Positions 24,115 to 37,159 of a stretch of DNA of 64,000 bases are shown in pieces. The position numbers and the translations under genes are program-made. The stretch's first letter is position 1. Every line of letters begins with the position of its first letter. Where the stretch lies: positions 1 to 64,000 of the forward strand of contig CAXBCP010000010.1 of NCBI GenBank assembly GCA_963974055.1. Reading direction: 5' to 3'. The notes under the pieces were generated by a model, which saw only the letters and a list, made by a program, of their open reading frames with translations, was not told where the DNA came from and made no database searches. This DNA is from CAXBCP01 sp963974055. Its GTDB lineage: Bacteria > Pseudomonadota > Alphaproteobacteria > MPNO01 > UBA830.

Positions 24115-24510
24115 ATGGCGAGCCAAAATCGCCCCCTGTCCCCGCATCTCCAGGTTTACAAGCCGCAGCTGACTTCCGTTCTTTCGATTCTGCACCGCGC
24201 AACGGGTATCGCGCTGGCAGTCGGGACGCTGCTGCTGGTTTGGTGGCTGGTCGCGGCGGCAACCGGGGAAAGCGCTTTCGCGGACGTTCAGGCATTTATC
24301 GGATCGTGGTTCGGCAGAATCCTGCTGTTCGGCTGGTCCTATGCGCTGTTCTATCATCTGTGCAACGGCCTGCGGCACCTGTTCTGGGATGCCGGCAAGG
24401 GGCTGGAAATCGAAACCGCCTATACCACCGGCCGGATTGTGGTGGCCGCGTCCATCGTTCTCACGGTCGCCGTGTGGATCTGGGGCTATGCATCGATGGG
24501 GACGTTCTGA
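24115..24510 (+). CDS. sdhC: succinate dehydrogenase cytochrome b556 subunit
   Basis: The 131-residue membrane anchor has three transmembrane helices and the start signature RPLSPHLQVYKPQLTSVLSILHRATG; the HRATG histidine and serine are near the quinone site. A second histidine in FYHLCNGLRHLFWD is the expected haem b ligand region. It anchors the SdhAB heads at the inner membrane and passes electrons to ubiquinone. It overlaps sdhD by one base (TGATG). Confidence 0.96.
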   Translation: MASQNRPLSPHLQVYKPQLTSVLSILHRATGIALAVGTLLLVWWLVAAATGESAFADVQAFIGSWFGRILLFGWSYALFYHLCNGLRHLFWDAGKGLEIETAYTTGRIVVAASIVLTVAVWIWGYASMGTF

Positions 24511-24887
24511 TGAGCCTTCAATCGCCGCTCGGCAAGGTTCGCGGGCTCGGCTCCGCGAAAGAGGGCGTCGCCCACTGGTGGGCCCAGCGCATGACCGCCG
24601 CGGCCCTGGTGCCGCTGCTGATCTGGTTCGTCGCGTCGATCTGCGTCATGACCGGCGCGGATTACGATGCTGTCCGCGCCTGGGTGGCGACGCCGCTGGT
24701 GTCGATCCTGCTGGTGTTGCTGGCCATTGCCGTTTTCCATCACGCGCAGCTCGGCCTGCAGGTCGTGATCGAAGACTACGTTCACACCGAATGGCTGAAA
24801 ATCGCCAGCATCGCGCTCGTTAAATTCGCGGCGATCGGACTTGCCGTCGCCACCGTTTTCTCCATCGTGAAGATTGCCCTCGGCTAA
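24510..24887 (+). CDS. sdhD: succinate dehydrogenase membrane anchor subunit
   Basis: The 125-residue second anchor has three hydrophobic helices. SAKEGVAHWWAQRMTAAAL precedes the first, and AVFHHAQLGLQVVIEDYVH carries the haem-ligand histidine region. The ATG at 24510 overlaps the sdhC stop, so the two are translationally coupled. Length is typical of alphaproteobacterial SdhD. Confidence 0.95.
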   Translation: MSLQSPLGKVRGLGSAKEGVAHWWAQRMTAAALVPLLIWFVASICVMTGADYDAVRAWVATPLVSILLVLLAIAVFHHAQLGLQVVIEDYVHTEWLKIASIALVKFAAIGLAVATVFSIVKIALG

Positions 24888-24935
24888 CCGGCTCAGACCG
24901 GGCTTGCCGGGCATGGATTCGCGCACAGGACCGTC

Positions 24936-26732
24936 ATGAATACAGACGCATACGAAATCATCGATCACACCTACGACGTTGTCGTCCTCGGCGCCGGCGG
25001 CGCCGGTCTGCGCGCCACGTTCGGCATGGCGCTCAAGGGCCTGCGCACGGCCTGCATCTCCAAGGTGTTCCCGACCCGCAGCCACACGGTTGCCGCCCAG
25101 GGCGGCATCTCCGCCGCCCTCGCAAATATGAGCGAGGACGACTGGCGCTGGCATTTCTACGATACCGTCAAGGGCGCCGACTGGCTCGGCGACCAGGACG
25201 CGATCGAATACATGTGCCGCGAAGCCATCCCGTCGGTCCTGGAACTCGAACATTACGGCGTGCCGTTCTCGCGCACCGAAAAGGGCGAAATCTACCAGCG
25301 GCCGTTCGGCGGCATGACTACGCAATACGGCGAAGGCCCGCCGGCCCAGCGCACGGCGGCCGCCGCCGACCGCACCGGTCACGCGATCCTGCATACGCTG
25401 TACCAGCAGTCGCTGAAACACGATGCCGAATTCTTTATCGAATATTTCGGTCTCGACCTGATCATGGACGACGACGGCGTGTGCCGCGGCATCCTGGCCT
25501 GGAACCTGGACGACGGCACGATTCACCGCTTCCGCGCCAACACGGTCGTCATGGCGACCGGCGGCTACGGCCGGGCCTATTTCTCGTGCACCGGCGCCCA
25601 CACCCAGACCGGCGACGGCAGCGCCATGGTGCTGCGCGCGGGCCTGCCGCTCGAAGACATGGAATTCATCCAGTTCCACCCGACCGGCATTTACGGCGCA
25701 GGCTGCCTGATCACCGAAGGCGTGCGCGGCGAAGGCGGGTACCTGACCAATTCCGAAGGCGAACGTTTCATGGAACGCTTCGCGCCGTCGGCGAAGGACC
25801 TTGCCTCGCGCGATGTCGTCAGCCGGGCGATGACCATGGAAATCCGCGACGGCCGTGGCGTCGGCGCGGACGGCGATCATATCCATCTGCATATCGAACA
25901 TCTCGATTCCAAGATCATCAACGAACGCCTGCCAGGCATTTCCGATACGGCGCGCATCTTCGCCGGCGTCGATGTGACGAAGGAACCGATCCCCGTGATC
26001 CCGACCGTGCATTACAATATGGGCGGCATCCCGACGACCTATCAGGGCGAGATGGTCAAACCGGGTGCCGGCGGGCCGGAAGAACTGCAGCCGGGCCTGA
26101 TGGCCATCGGCGAAGCGGCTTGCGTGTCGGTCCACGGCGCCAACCGCCTGGGTTCGAACTCGCTGCTCGATCTGGTCGTGTTCGGCCGGGCCGCGGGCGA
26201 CCGCGCCGCCGAGATGATCACCCCCGGCCAGAAACAGCCGGACCTGCCGAAGGGCGCCGGCGAGGAAGCGCTTGCCCGTTTCGATGCGCGGCGCTTCGCC
26301 AAGGGCACCACGCCGACAGCCGAACTGCGCATGGAAATGCAGCGGACCATGCAGGCCCATTGCGCGGTGTTCCGCACCGACGAACTGATGCGCGAAGGCC
26401 GCGACAAGCTGACGTCGCTGTGGTCCAAGAACGACGACGTCAAGGTTTCCGACACGTCGCTGGTGTGGAATTCGGATCTGGCGGAAACGCTCGAATACGA
26501 CAACCTGCTCGCCCAGGCGATCGTCAGCCTCGACAGTGCGATCAACCGCGAGGAAAGCCGCGGCGGACATGCGCGCGAGGATTTCCCCGATCGCAACGAC
26601 GAGGACTGGATGAAGCACACCTATGTGTGGCTGAACGAAGACGGCACCAGCCGTATCGATTACCGTCCCGTCCACACGGAGACCATGACAGACGACGTAA
26701 AGGCGGTCCCGCCCAAAGCACGGGTTTACTGA
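24936..26732 (+). CDS. sdhA: succinate dehydrogenase flavoprotein subunit
   Basis: The 598-residue FAD subunit oxidises succinate to fumarate. The Rossmann loop is VVLGAGGAGLRATFGMA. The covalent-FAD histidine lies in SHTVAAQGGISAAL, and the active-site HPTGIYGAGCLITEG and HGANRLGSNSLLDLVVFG are present. The C-terminal capping and helical region is complete. The gene sits between sdhD and sdhB with short spacers (48 and 10 bases). Confidence 0.98.
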   Translation: MNTDAYEIIDHTYDVVVLGAGGAGLRATFGMALKGLRTACISKVFPTRSHTVAAQGGISAALANMSEDDWRWHFYDTVKGADWLGDQDAIEYMCREAIPSVLELEHYGVPFSRTEKGEIYQRPFGGMTTQYGEGPPAQRTAAAADRTGHAILHTLYQQSLKHDAEFFIEYFGLDLIMDDDGVCRGILAWNLDDGTIHRFRANTVVMATGGYGRAYFSCTGAHTQTGDGSAMVLRAGLPLEDMEFIQFHPTGIYGAGCLITEGVRGEGGYLTNSEGERFMERFAPSAKDLASRDVVSRAMTMEIRDGRGVGADGDHIHLHIEHLDSKIINERLPGISDTARIFAGVDVTKEPIPVIPTVHYNMGGIPTTYQGEMVKPGAGGPEELQPGLMAIGEAACVSVHGANRLGSNSLLDLVVFGRAAGDRAAEMITPGQKQPDLPKGAGEEALARFDARRFAKGTTPTAELRMEMQRTMQAHCAVFRTDELMREGRDKLTSLWSKNDDVKVSDTSLVWNSDLAETLEYDNLLAQAIVSLDSAINREESRGGHAREDFPDRNDEDWMKHTYVWLNEDGTSRIDYRPVHTETMTDDVKAVPPKARVY

Positions 26733-26742
26733 GGTAGATTAA

Positions 26743-27522
26743 ATGGCCGAATTCACACTTCCCAAAAATTCCAAGGTCCGCGAGGGCAAGACCTGGCCCG
26801 CGCCGGACGGGGCGAAAAAGCCCAAGAATTTCCGTGTCTATCGCTGGAACGGCGAAGACGGCGAGACCCCGCAGGTCGATACCTATACGATCGACATGGA
26901 CGATTGCGGCCCGATGGTTCTCGACGCGGTCATCAAGATCAAGAACGAGATCGACCCCACCCTCACTTTCCGCCGGTCGTGCCGCGAAGGCGTGTGCGGG
27001 TCCTGCGCGATGAATATCGACGGCACCAACACGCTGGCCTGCACGAAATATGTCGACGACGTGAAAGACGACGTAAAGGTCTATCCGCTGCCGCACATGC
27101 CGGTCGTGAAGGACCTGGTGCCCGACCTGACGCAGGCCTATGCCCAGTACCGTTCGGTGGAACCGTGGCTGAAATCCGACACCCAGCCGATCCCCGGCAA
27201 GGAACGCCTGCAGTCGCCGGAAGAACGCAAGAAACTCGACGGCATGTGGGAATGTATCCTGTGCTTCTGCTGCACGACCAGCTGCCCGTCCTACTGGTGG
27301 AACGGCGACCGCTATCTCGGCCCGGCCGTCCTGCTGCAGGCCAACCGCTGGATTCAGGATTCGCGGGACGAAGCCACCGGCGACCGGCTCGACGAGCTGG
27401 AAGACCCGTTCCGGCTGTATCGCTGCCACACGATCATGAACTGCACCAAGACCTGCCCCAAGGGCCTGAACCCTGCCAAGGCGATCGGCGAGATCAAGCA
27501 GGCGATGGCGGCGCGGCGCTAG
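26743..27522 (+). CDS. sdhB: succinate dehydrogenase iron-sulfur subunit
   Basis: The 259-residue subunit carries three clusters. The [2Fe-2S] site is in SCREGVCGSCAMNIDG. The [4Fe-4S] and [3Fe-4S] ligands are in CILCFCCTTSCPSYWW and CHTIMNCTKTCPKGLNP. It wires SdhA to the quinone site. It ends the sdhCDAB operon and is followed by a strong terminator at 27551-27584. Confidence 0.98.
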   Translation: MAEFTLPKNSKVREGKTWPAPDGAKKPKNFRVYRWNGEDGETPQVDTYTIDMDDCGPMVLDAVIKIKNEIDPTLTFRRSCREGVCGSCAMNIDGTNTLACTKYVDDVKDDVKVYPLPHMPVVKDLVPDLTQAYAQYRSVEPWLKSDTQPIPGKERLQSPEERKKLDGMWECILCFCCTTSCPSYWWNGDRYLGPAVLLQANRWIQDSRDEATGDRLDELEDPFRLYRCHTIMNCTKTCPKGLNPAKAIGEIKQAMAARR

Positions 27523-27550
27523 TATTTGCCGCTGCGGCGGCTGGCAATTC

Positions 27551-27584
27551 AAAAGGGGCGGTGCCGCGGCGCCGCCCCTTTTTT
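27551..27584. terminator. strong bidirectional terminator between sdhB and the Gsp gene
   Basis: AAAAGGGGCGG (27551-27561) pairs perfectly with CCGCCCCTTTT (27572-27582) and is followed by more Ts. The A tract on the other side makes it work in both directions for the convergent genes sdhB (plus) and the glutathionylspermidine enzyme gene (minus). Confidence 0.9.
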
Positions 27585-27604
27585 GATGCGTGGATTTCGT
27601 CCCG

Positions 27605-29506
27605 CTATTTTCCCGCCAGCATGTCGCGGTTGGTCAGAATGCGCAGCGGGAAGATATCGCTGTCGGTGGTAATGATCGGCGACGTGTCGGCGCGCACCGT
27701 GCCGCCGGAAAACGCACCGTCGACCGTAAACGTGCAGATCTGCGCGCTGCGGCCGTCGAGAACCGGCAGCGGGAACAGTTCCTGGTAAATCTGGTCGCGG
27801 TCGTCGAACCGGCCCGCGGTTTCCCCCACCAGTTCGCTGTTACGGTCGTAGATGCTGATATTCGCCCCCGACCGTCCGACGATCGGCTTTGAAACATAGC
27901 CGGTCTTTTTCAGATCGTCGGTCAGGGTGGTCTGGGTGTTCAGGACATAGCGGTTCTTCGGGAACATCATCGACAGCACCGGCAGTATCGCCTTGTTGCT
28001 CGGGATCAGCGTCCACAGCGGCTCGTACACCATGACTTCCGGCCGCAGCAGCACGTCCACCAGGCGCGGCGACACCGTTTTGCGGTCGATCACGCGGTGC
28101 AGCCGCAGGTTTTCCGCATCGTCGTCGATCTGGTCGCGGATTTCGTCCAGCGCGGTCTCCCAGGCCCAGGTTTTCCAAACCTGTTCGACCCGCTCGCCGT
28201 CTTCATCGACGACATTCCCGGAATCGTCCCAGCCGAGCCCGTCGAGCCCGGTGACGATCTTGCACCGGAGCCCGGCGCGTTCGATCGCCGTCTTCATGTA
28301 CTGGGCGTGATAGGATTCCTCCGGATCGCCGTCCTGCATGATGTGCAGCACGCCGGTGATCCCGCTTTTTCGCCACGCATCGACCAGGTCGGCGTGCAGG
28401 TCGTGACCGGTGCCGTGGCCGTCTTCGCATTCGAAATGCTCGGCCCATATCTGCTGAATCTTGCCGCATTCCATGTGACAGGACGCGGAATCGCAGTTGT
28501 ATTCGAACACCTTCAGGCCGCGCTCGGACAGGGAAAAGTCGAAGCGGCCGGTGATCATCTGGTTGCGCCGGTTGTCCCATGACTGGTGAATACGCGGCCA
28601 CAGCGCTTCCGGGATATTGAAGGTCCGGAGCAGTTCGTCATGCTGCAGCACGAAGTTGGTCGCATGCATGAACAGCGCGTGCATTTCGTTCGTCGCGCGC
28701 TTGATTTCGCCGTAGGCGGCTTCGCTGAGGCAGAAATACCGGTACTGGTCGTCTTCCGTCCGGGGCAGCAGGCAGCCGCCCATCATCTCGACATAAGCGG
28801 CTTCGTCGGCGTTGGCGAGGTTGAGCCACGTTTCGCGGTGAAGGCCGGTATTCGGCAGTTCGCGCAGCTGCATGTTGAAAAGCAGCGGGTCGGTATCGAC
28901 GATCAGCTCCGCATGGGTGGCGTCTTCGGTCTGGATGACCCAGCCGAGAATCTGCGCGTTTTCGTATGAACATTCGATCCAGTAGCCGCCATCGGCGGAA
29001 ACCGTGGCGTGGATTTCCCGGGAATAAGTGCAGCCGTCGGGCCACACGGTGTCCTCGACGTTCTGCTCGATAAGCCGGATCCGGTCGGGGAAGACCTCGG
29101 TGACGACGGCGACATGGCCGGTAATTTCGAACTCGCCGCCTTCGTTCCAGATCAGCAGGCAGCCCGGTTCGGGATGGCGCTTCGATCCGTTGCGGAACGA
29201 TCTGAGCGGCAGGGACGAATTGTCCCTTATCACGCGCACCGAGCGGAGGCGGAAAATATCGTAGGCCATGGCGATATCGTCGAAAATGTATCCGTGATTG
29301 AGATACATCCACCGGCGGGCGAGTTCGACGCATTGCCATTTATGTCCCATGAACACGCCGTCGACCTCGTTCCGGTAGGCCTGGCGGTTCGGCAGTTCCG
29401 CGATATCGGCGCTGTCGTAATCTGACGAATAGACCGGCACGTTGCCGGGCCCCATGCCGAGGACGGTCCCGAATTTTGCGGGCCGGGATTGTGGATCGGA
29501 AGCCAT
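27605..29506 (-). CDS. gss: bifunctional glutathionylspermidine synthetase/amidase
   Basis: The 633-residue protein has the two-domain layout of E. coli Gsp (619 residues). The N-terminal CHAP amidase has C59 (HKWQCVELARRW), H131 (ITGHVAVV) and E147 (RLIEQN), the same numbering as the E. coli triad. The C-terminal ATP-grasp synthetase includes FEYNCDSASCHMECGKIQ and the ATP-binding region near VSKPIVGRSGANISIYDR. It joins glutathione to spermidine and can hydrolyse the product. Start 29506 was chosen for the CAGGAAA upstream. It lies reversed inside the TCA block. Confidence 0.9.
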   Translation of the reverse strand: MASDPQSRPAKFGTVLGMGPGNVPVYSSDYDSADIAELPNRQAYRNEVDGVFMGHKWQCVELARRWMYLNHGYIFDDIAMAYDIFRLRSVRVIRDNSSLPLRSFRNGSKRHPEPGCLLIWNEGGEFEITGHVAVVTEVFPDRIRLIEQNVEDTVWPDGCTYSREIHATVSADGGYWIECSYENAQILGWVIQTEDATHAELIVDTDPLLFNMQLRELPNTGLHRETWLNLANADEAAYVEMMGGCLLPRTEDDQYRYFCLSEAAYGEIKRATNEMHALFMHATNFVLQHDELLRTFNIPEALWPRIHQSWDNRRNQMITGRFDFSLSERGLKVFEYNCDSASCHMECGKIQQIWAEHFECEDGHGTGHDLHADLVDAWRKSGITGVLHIMQDGDPEESYHAQYMKTAIERAGLRCKIVTGLDGLGWDDSGNVVDEDGERVEQVWKTWAWETALDEIRDQIDDDAENLRLHRVIDRKTVSPRLVDVLLRPEVMVYEPLWTLIPSNKAILPVLSMMFPKNRYVLNTQTTLTDDLKKTGYVSKPIVGRSGANISIYDRNSELVGETAGRFDDRDQIYQELFPLPVLDGRSAQICTFTVDGAFSGGTVRADTSPIITTDSDIFPLRILTNRDMLAGK

Positions 29507-29740
29507 TGTTTTCCTGCTGACGGGATATTGACGGGAACCGTGTCCGGCGAGGCGCGCCACATTATGGCGCGCTGCCGGCGCATAAGCTGTCCGGCGCCGT
29601 TCGACGCCTGAGGCAGCAGATATGGTGCGTCCGGCGGGGGTTGTAAGGGGGCGCGCAAACTATATTTGCACCGCGCCGCCCGGCGGGTTATGCCGTTCCG
29701 CAATCCACCCCGCGCCCGTCCGAAAGTAACCGACCCCGGA

Positions 29741-30892
29741 ATGACCGACTCCGATTCAAAAGGCCCGCTTTTCGCCTATCGCGATATTCTTCGCGGCGGC
29801 GACCTGCACCACGACGCCGTGCAGGCGCTGGCGGCCGAAAAGCTGCAGTCGCTGTGGCATGCCTTGGCGCATTACACGCCTGCCGGCGGAACGAACGGCG
29901 GTTCAAGCTGGCGCGCACGGCTCGGCCTGACGCGGCGGCCGGCCGAACCCGCGCCGCAGGGGCTGTATCTGTACGGCCCCGTCGGGCGCGGCAAGTCGAT
30001 GCTGATGGACCTGTTTTACGATTCCGTCGCCGGCAACCACAAGCGCCGGGTCCATTTCCACGAATTCATGCTCGAAATTCACGATACCATGCATCGCTGG
30101 CGCCGGCGCGACGGCAAATTGCAGGATCCGCTGCCGAAAATCGCGGCCGAAATCGCGAAACAGACCTGGCTGCTGTGCTTTGACGAATTCCAGGTCGACA
30201 ATATCGCCGATGCGATGATTCTCGGCCGCCTGTTCGAAGGCCTGTTCGACGAGGGCGTGGTCGTCGTCGCGACCAGCAATTCCCATCCCGACAACCTGTA
30301 CAAGGGCGGCCTTCAGCGCGACCGGTTCCTGCCGTTTATCGAAGTGCTGAAAGGCCGGATCGATATTCTCGAACTCGAAGCGGCGCGCGACTACCGGCGC
30401 GAACGCCTTGTCGATATGGGCATCTATCATACGCCGCTGGGACCCGAATCCGATGCGGCGCTGGATGCCGCCTTTGCCGCCCTGACCGATAACGCCCCGG
30501 GCGAACCGGCGGAACTGACGGCGACCGGGCGTAAGGTCGCGGTGCCGCTGGCGGCAAAGGGCGTGGCGCGTTTTGCCTTTGCCGATCTGTGCGAAAAGCC
30601 GCTTGGCGCGCCGGATTACCTCGCCATCGCCAAGGCCTATCACACGGTCATCCTGTCCGGGGTCCCGCTGCTGCCGCCGGCCCGGCGGAACGAGGCCAAG
30701 CGCCTGGTGACGCTGATCGACGCGCTTTACGAGCACCGCGTGAACATGGTGATTTCCGCCGAGGCGCAGCCCGATGAATTGTCGCCCGAGGGCGATACCG
30801 CCTTCGCGTTCGAACGCACCGCGTCGCGTCTGATCGAAATGCAGTCGGAAGAATACATCCAGATGACGCATGGTGCGGCCGCGGGGACGTAA
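29741..30892 (+). CDS. zapE: AFG1/ZapE-family ATPase
   Basis: The 383-residue AAA-type ATPase has a Walker A loop GPVGRGKS (79-86), Walker B LLCFDEFQV, and the family end VMISAEAQPDELSP-like region. E. coli ZapE modulates FtsZ rings under stress; mitochondrial AFG1 acts in protein quality control of respiratory complexes. In alphaproteobacteria the gene is regularly found between sdh and mdh, as here. Start 29741 (MTDSDSKG) was preferred over an upstream frame extension rich in arginine. Confidence 0.9.
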   Translation: MTDSDSKGPLFAYRDILRGGDLHHDAVQALAAEKLQSLWHALAHYTPAGGTNGGSSWRARLGLTRRPAEPAPQGLYLYGPVGRGKSMLMDLFYDSVAGNHKRRVHFHEFMLEIHDTMHRWRRRDGKLQDPLPKIAAEIAKQTWLLCFDEFQVDNIADAMILGRLFEGLFDEGVVVVATSNSHPDNLYKGGLQRDRFLPFIEVLKGRIDILELEAARDYRRERLVDMGIYHTPLGPESDAALDAAFAALTDNAPGEPAELTATGRKVAVPLAAKGVARFAFADLCEKPLGAPDYLAIAKAYHTVILSGVPLLPPARRNEAKRLVTLIDALYEHRVNMVISAEAQPDELSPEGDTAFAFERTASRLIEMQSEEYIQMTHGAAAGT

Positions 30893-31010
30893 ACACGTGA
30901 AAATCCCTGACTTTCCCTTGCCCTTCAGGGTTAACGGCGCTAGAAACCACGCAATCCGGCGGCTTTTGCCGGGATAACGAAATTTTTTCATAACAGACCC
31001 GGAAATTCCC

Positions 31011-31985
31011 ATGGCCCGTAACAAAATCGCCCTCATCGGCGCCGGCAATATTGGCGGCACGTTGGCACATCTCGCCGGACTCAAAGAGCTCGGCGACATC
31101 GTTCTTTTCGATATCATGAAGGGCACCCCGCAGGGGAAAGCGCTCGATCTTGTCGAATCGTCCCCGGTCGAGGGATTCGATTCCAAGATTACGGGCGCCA
31201 ATTCCTATGCCGGTATCAAGAATGCGGACGTGATCATCGTTACCGCCGGCATCCCGCGCAAACCGGGCATGAGCCGCGACGACCTGATCGGCATCAATTC
31301 CAACGTCATGAAACAGGTCGGCGAAGGCATCAAGAAATACGCGCCGAAGGCGTTCGTGATCTGCATCACCAACCCGCTGGACGCCATGGTCTGGGCGCTG
31401 CAGAAACATTCCGGCCTGCCGTCCAACCGGGTTGTCGGCATGGCCGGCGTGCTTGACAGCGCGCGGTTCCGCTATTTCCTCGCCGAGGAATTCAAGGTCT
31501 CGGTCCAGGACGTGACGGCCTTCGTGCTCGGCGGCCACGGCGACACCATGGTCCCGTCGGTTCGTTATTCGACGGTTGCCGGCATTCCGTTGCCCGACCT
31601 GATCGAAATGGGCTGGACCACCAAGGAGAAGCTCGACGCGATCGTCCAGCGTACCCGCGACGGCGGCGGCGAAATCGTCAGCCTGCTGGGCAACGGCTCG
31701 GCGTTCTATGCGCCGGCCTCGGCCGCGATCGAGATGGCCGATGCCTATCTCAAGGACAAGAAGCGCGTTCTCCCCTGTGCCGCGCTGCTCAAGGGCGAAT
31801 ACGGCGTGAAGGGCATCTATGTCGGCGTCCCGGTCGTGATCGGCGCCAAGGGCATCGAGCGCATCGTCGAGGTCAAGCTGGACGCGGACGAAAAGCGCCA
31901 GTTCAACAACTCCGTCAAGGCCGTGAAGGACCTTGTTGCGGTGGTCAAAAAAATGGAACGCGAAGCCGCCAAGAAAGCAAAATAG
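31011..31985 (+). CDS. mdh: malate dehydrogenase (LDH-like)
   Basis: The 324-residue NAD-dependent enzyme interconverts malate and oxaloacetate. It is of the LDH-like MDH group: IALIGAGNIGGTLAHLAG for NAD, the active-site loop GIPRKPGMSRDDLIGIN, the catalytic histidine in LGGHGDTMVPSVRYS, and a length typical of alphaproteobacteria. An attenuator-like hairpin (32006-32032) separates it from sucC. Confidence 0.97.
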   Translation: MARNKIALIGAGNIGGTLAHLAGLKELGDIVLFDIMKGTPQGKALDLVESSPVEGFDSKITGANSYAGIKNADVIIVTAGIPRKPGMSRDDLIGINSNVMKQVGEGIKKYAPKAFVICITNPLDAMVWALQKHSGLPSNRVVGMAGVLDSARFRYFLAEEFKVSVQDVTAFVLGGHGDTMVPSVRYSTVAGIPLPDLIEMGWTTKEKLDAIVQRTRDGGGEIVSLLGNGSAFYAPASAAIEMADAYLKDKKRVLPCAALLKGEYGVKGIYVGVPVVIGAKGIERIVEVKLDADEKRQFNNSVKAVKDLVAVVKKMEREAAKKAK

Positions 31986-32005
31986 GCTGCGCCGATAGCT
32001 GTTTT

Positions 32006-32032
32006 CCTGCGCCGGTCGATGTCCGGTGCAGG
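32006..32032. terminator. hairpin between mdh and sucC
   Basis: CCTGCGCCGG (32006-32015) and CCGGTGCAGG (32023-32032) form a 10-bp stem with one wobble pair and a 7-base loop, followed by ATTCTTGGTT. It may terminate part of the mdh transcript or shape suc expression. Confidence 0.5.
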
Positions 32033-32040
32033 ATTCTTGG

Positions 32041-32055
32041 TTAACGGTCGGTTAA
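32041..32055. promoter_or_regulatory. CtrA-type site TTAA-N7-TTAA upstream of sucC
   Basis: TTAACGGTCGGTTAA matches the CtrA half-site spacing TTAA-N7-TTAA exactly and ends 49 bases before the sucC start. CtrA regulates cell-cycle and motility genes in alphaproteobacteria. Whether this organism has CtrA, or uses this site, is not shown by the window. Confidence 0.35.
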
Positions 32056-32104
32056 TACCCCGGAGTTTACGGTTTCGTAACACCGCAGGAGCATACGAAC
32101 AGAT

Positions 32105-33300
<1,196 letters not shown>

Positions 33301-33301
<1 letters not shown>

Positions 33302-34176
33302 TGTCGGTGCTCGTCGGAAAAGACACGAAAGTAATCTGCCAGGGCTTCACTGGCGCCCAGGGCACCTTCCATTCCGAACAGGCCATCGCCTACGGCACCG
33401 GCATGGTCGGCGGCGTGACGCCGGGCAAGGGCGGCTCCAAGCATCTGGACCTCCCGGTCTTCGACACGGTTGCCGACGCGGTTGAAAAGACCGGCGCGAA
33501 CGCGTCCGTGATCTATGTGCCGCCGCCGTTTGCGGCAGATGCCATTCTCGAAGCGATCGACGCGGAAATCCCGCTGGCAGTCTGCATCACCGAGGGTATT
33601 CCCGTGCTCGATATGGTCCGCGTCAAACGCGCGCTTGCCAATTCGAACACGCGGCTGATCGGGCCGAACTGCCCCGGTATCATCACGCCCGACGAATGCA
33701 AGATCGGCATCATGCCGGGTCACATTCACAAGCGGGGCAAGATCGGTATCGTATCGCGCTCCGGCACGCTGACCTATGAAGCCGTCGCCCAGACCACGGC
33801 GGCCGGTCTCGGTCAGACGACCTGCATCGGCATTGGCGGCGATCCCGTCAACGGCACCAACTTCGTCGATTGCATCGACATGTTCCTGGCCGACGACGAA
33901 ACCCAGGGCATTGTCATGATCGGCGAAATCGGCGGCTCGGCAGAAGAAGACGCAGCCGATTTCATCCGGCAATCCAAAACCAAGAAACCCGTCGTAGGCT
34001 TTATTGCAGGTGTTACGGCACCTCCGGGCCGGCGCATGGGGCATGCGGGCGCGATCATCTCGGGCGGCAAAGGCGGCGCCGACGACAAGATCGAGGCCAT
34101 GAAAAGCGCAGGGATCCGGGTATCCGATTCGCCCGCCGGTATCGGCGACGCGATGGTGGAGGCAATGAAGGGATAG
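33301..34176 (+). CDS. sucD: succinyl-CoA synthetase alpha subunit
   Basis: The 291-residue CoA-binding subunit has the N-terminal GFTGAQGTFHSEQAI (CoA site), GPNCPGIITPDECKIGIMPG, and the catalytic phosphohistidine in GRRMGHAGAIISGGKG. It is translationally coupled to sucC. The next gene, sucA, is 76 bases on, so the suc genes are probably co-transcribed. Confidence 0.97.
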
Positions 34177-34252
34177 GTCGGGGTTTTACGGCGCCGGCAT
34201 TTTCCGGCGATGTAGCATGTGAAAAGGAGCGGCGGCCGCGCCGCCGGGTATC

Positions 34253-37126
<2,874 letters not shown>

Positions 37127-37159
37127 GTTATTAATTTGCGCTCCAGGAGCACATGAAAC

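Noticed and set aside
24486..26675. 729-codon minus-strand frame opposite sdhA
   Set aside because: Antisense of sdhA; no family features.
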